DNA from: JANPCX01 sp031431125
GTDB lineage: Bacteria; Pseudomonadota; Gammaproteobacteria; Burkholderiales; Burkholderiaceae_C
NCBI GenBank assembly: GCA_031431125.1
Contig: JANPCX010000074.1
Span: forward strand, 1-59,553
Reading direction: 5' to 3'
DNA length: 59,553 bases
A program made the translations under genes and the position numbers. Below are positions 58,665 through 59,553 of the stretch, piece by piece (within the stretch, counting starts at the first letter, position 1; every line of letters begins with the position of its first letter). The notes beneath the pieces were generated by a model, which was not told the DNA's origin, made no database searches, and saw only the letters and a program-made list of their open reading frames with translations.

Positions 58665-58969
58665 GCCGACACCCCCACACCGGCTTTATCTTTGCGCGCA
58701 GTGGTCTTAAGGCCAAAGAAAACCGGTCCACTCCAAGGGGTACCAGTGATGGCCTTGGCCACACCTGACAAGCTCCGGTACGGCTGGCCCTGCCACTCAA
58801 ACCGCCCGTCAGGCAGCGCGGTGACACGGTGGGCAATTCCGTTGAACTCGCGGACCAAAGTCGTGCCAGGCATCAAGCGGCTGTCGGCCTGTTTGTCCAG
58901 GCCGGGAATGAGGCCGGTTTCGCCGATCTTCTCCAGCTTGCGACGGATCGCGCTGGGCAAGCCACCCAA
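58661..58969 (-). pseudogene. DUF2924 protein, N-terminally truncated
   Basis: The C-terminal two thirds of DUF2924 is present: LGGLPSAIRRKLEKIGETG, MPGTTLVREFNGIAHRVTALPDGRFEWQGQPYRSLSGVAKAITGTPWSGPVFFGLK. The frame continues upstream for about 14 codons (WRQQYKLQESTL) and then meets unrelated sequence and a stop, so the N-terminal 40-50 residues are lost at a junction near 59010. DUF2924 normally precedes this type of recombinase, and it overlaps the recombinase gene by 4 bp. A TTG at 58969 is the only near start. Confidence 0.7.
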
Positions 58970-59098
58970 TGTGCTTTCTTGCAGCTTGTACTGTTGACGC
59001 CAGCCGAAAACTGCTCATCAAAGCGCAGGTATTTCAGTTCAAAAGTGACCAGGGTGTATAGCCGCTGTTGCCTAAGTTTTAGGCAGGAGCAAAAAAAT

Positions 59099-59254
59099 GT
59101 GATCACCATGGAAATGATGGGCAAGGTAAGGCGGATGAGTTTGCGCGATGGTTTGTCGCGCAGTGAGATAGCAAAGCGCACGGGGTTATCGCGCAATACG
59201 GTGAGGAAGTGGCTCAAGGAGTCTGCGGCGGTGGTGCCGAAGTACCGGCGGCGC
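59099..59254 (+). pseudogene. IS21-family IstA transposase, N-terminal fragment
   Basis: From the GTG at 59099 the frame reads VITMEMMGKVRRMSLRDGLS and then RSEIAKRTGLSRNTVRKWL and PKYRRR, the N-terminal HTH of IS21 IstA. Homology stops at about 59254, where sequence from istB in the opposite orientation begins. The fragment cannot encode a working transposase. Confidence 0.75.
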
Positions 59255-59263
59255 GAAGTAGCC

Positions 59264-59415
59264 GGCAAGCTCCAGTGCGTTGACCAAGTCCACCGTCGAA
59301 TGGAACCGCACCCGTTTGCCATTCCGGGTGATGCTGGACACCCCAATGGCCGTGGCCAGATGGGTTTTGCCCGTGCCCGGCCCACCGATCAAAACCACGT
59401 TGTGTGCCGTCTCTG
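59264..59415 (-). pseudogene. IS21-family IstB ATPase fragment
   Basis: The minus strand reads TETAHNVVLIGGPGTGKTHLA, TAIGVSSITRNGKRVRFHSTVDLVNALE, which is the Walker A region of the IS21 helper ATPase IstB. It is cut on both sides: at 59264 by the inverted istA fragment and near 59415 by unrelated sequence containing two AATTCAACTGG copies. The order istA(+)/istB(-) shows that the element was rearranged. Confidence 0.75.
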
Positions 59416-59553
59416 TTGGCGCCAGTTGAATTCTGCCCACCCGTGCCAGTTGAATATTGACCAGGGGCGGGACGCAGTTCAATGAACTTGCGTTTGTGGA
59501 TAAGTGTAGGTTCTTTGACTGTTGGTTGACCTCCTTCGATGATCTTCAATGTG

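Noticed and set aside
1..59553. CRISPR arrays, rRNA genes or prophage structural genes
   Set aside because: No regularly spaced direct repeats, no rRNA-like sequence and no phage capsid or tail genes were seen in the window.

Overview
The window looks like chromosome of a betaproteobacterium of the order Burkholderiales, most likely family Comamonadaceae. The reasons are the GC-rich codon use, the gene content (MoxR-DUF58-VWA cluster, PlsY, NDH-2, PrfB-PepN-Fbp-DAHP synthase neighbourhood, BvgS-type sensor) and the tRNA-Thr(CGT). This placement rests on family knowledge and reading; no database search was run. 

Layout. 1-1440: the end of an IS3-type transposase and an unrecognised membrane protein. 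1517-9261: housekeeping genes, namely a PilZ protein, a GspE-type ATPase, a frameshifted DUF2845 gene, a translationally coupled set (TatD nuclease, DNA-deoxyinosine glycosylase, spermidine-synthase-like enzyme), a GST, the ribosome-rescue factor ArfB and a membrane-anchored trypsin-like protease. 9277-12307: moxR, DUF58 and VWA genes packed as one operon. 12369-17783: a dRS3-like repeat pair, a PHP phosphatase, a Sua5-like protein, two membrane proteins, RidA, PlsY and YbaK. 17780-23887: two EamA transporters, three AraC regulators and an acetoacetate-decarboxylase-like/DUF2000 pair. 23969-24440: a long non-coding inverted repeat. 24500-27000: a Tas-like aldo/keto reductase, then a small integron relic lying on the minus strand. 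The relic has an attI1-like site, a cassette encoding an exported EF-Tu-derived pseudo-GTPase, a full attC, a second cassette with a membrane protein and a truncated attC. 27261-37759: PBP1A, NDH-2, a ClpP-fold membrane protein, a class C beta-lactamase-like lipoprotein, a sterol desaturase-family hydroxylase and a two-component system. 37904-40180: an unrecognised protein with an internal duplication, then an AEC transporter gene broken by two short mobile elements. 40235-48069: an acyl-CoA synthetase, a degenerate HD-GYP protein, a BvgS-like hybrid sensor kinase split at a C8 tract and a lytic transglycosylase. 48147-54403: prfB with its programmed frameshift, pepN, fbp, a DAHP synthase and tRNA-Thr. 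54891-56697: a YecA/SEC-C protein, an unknown protein and a CcbP-like calcium-binding protein. 56775-59553: a decayed serine-recombinase module and scrambled IS21 pieces. 

The strongest candidates for something undescribed are two. (1) The AEC transporter gene carries two elements of 271 and 269 bp in opposite orientation. Both have 2-bp TA target duplications, and their terminal inverted repeats differ. Both nevertheless share a two-domain core whose long stems change by compensation while the loop sequences stay the same. They look like a family of mobile elements carrying a conserved structured nucleic acid. (2) The integron relic carries a cassette encoding a secreted EF-Tu derivative that keeps the second half of the G domain and domain III but lacks the P-loop, the NKxD motif and domain II. 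A third item is the poly-C frameshift in the BvgS-like sensor, which parallels the known poly-C phase switch of Bordetella bvgS.
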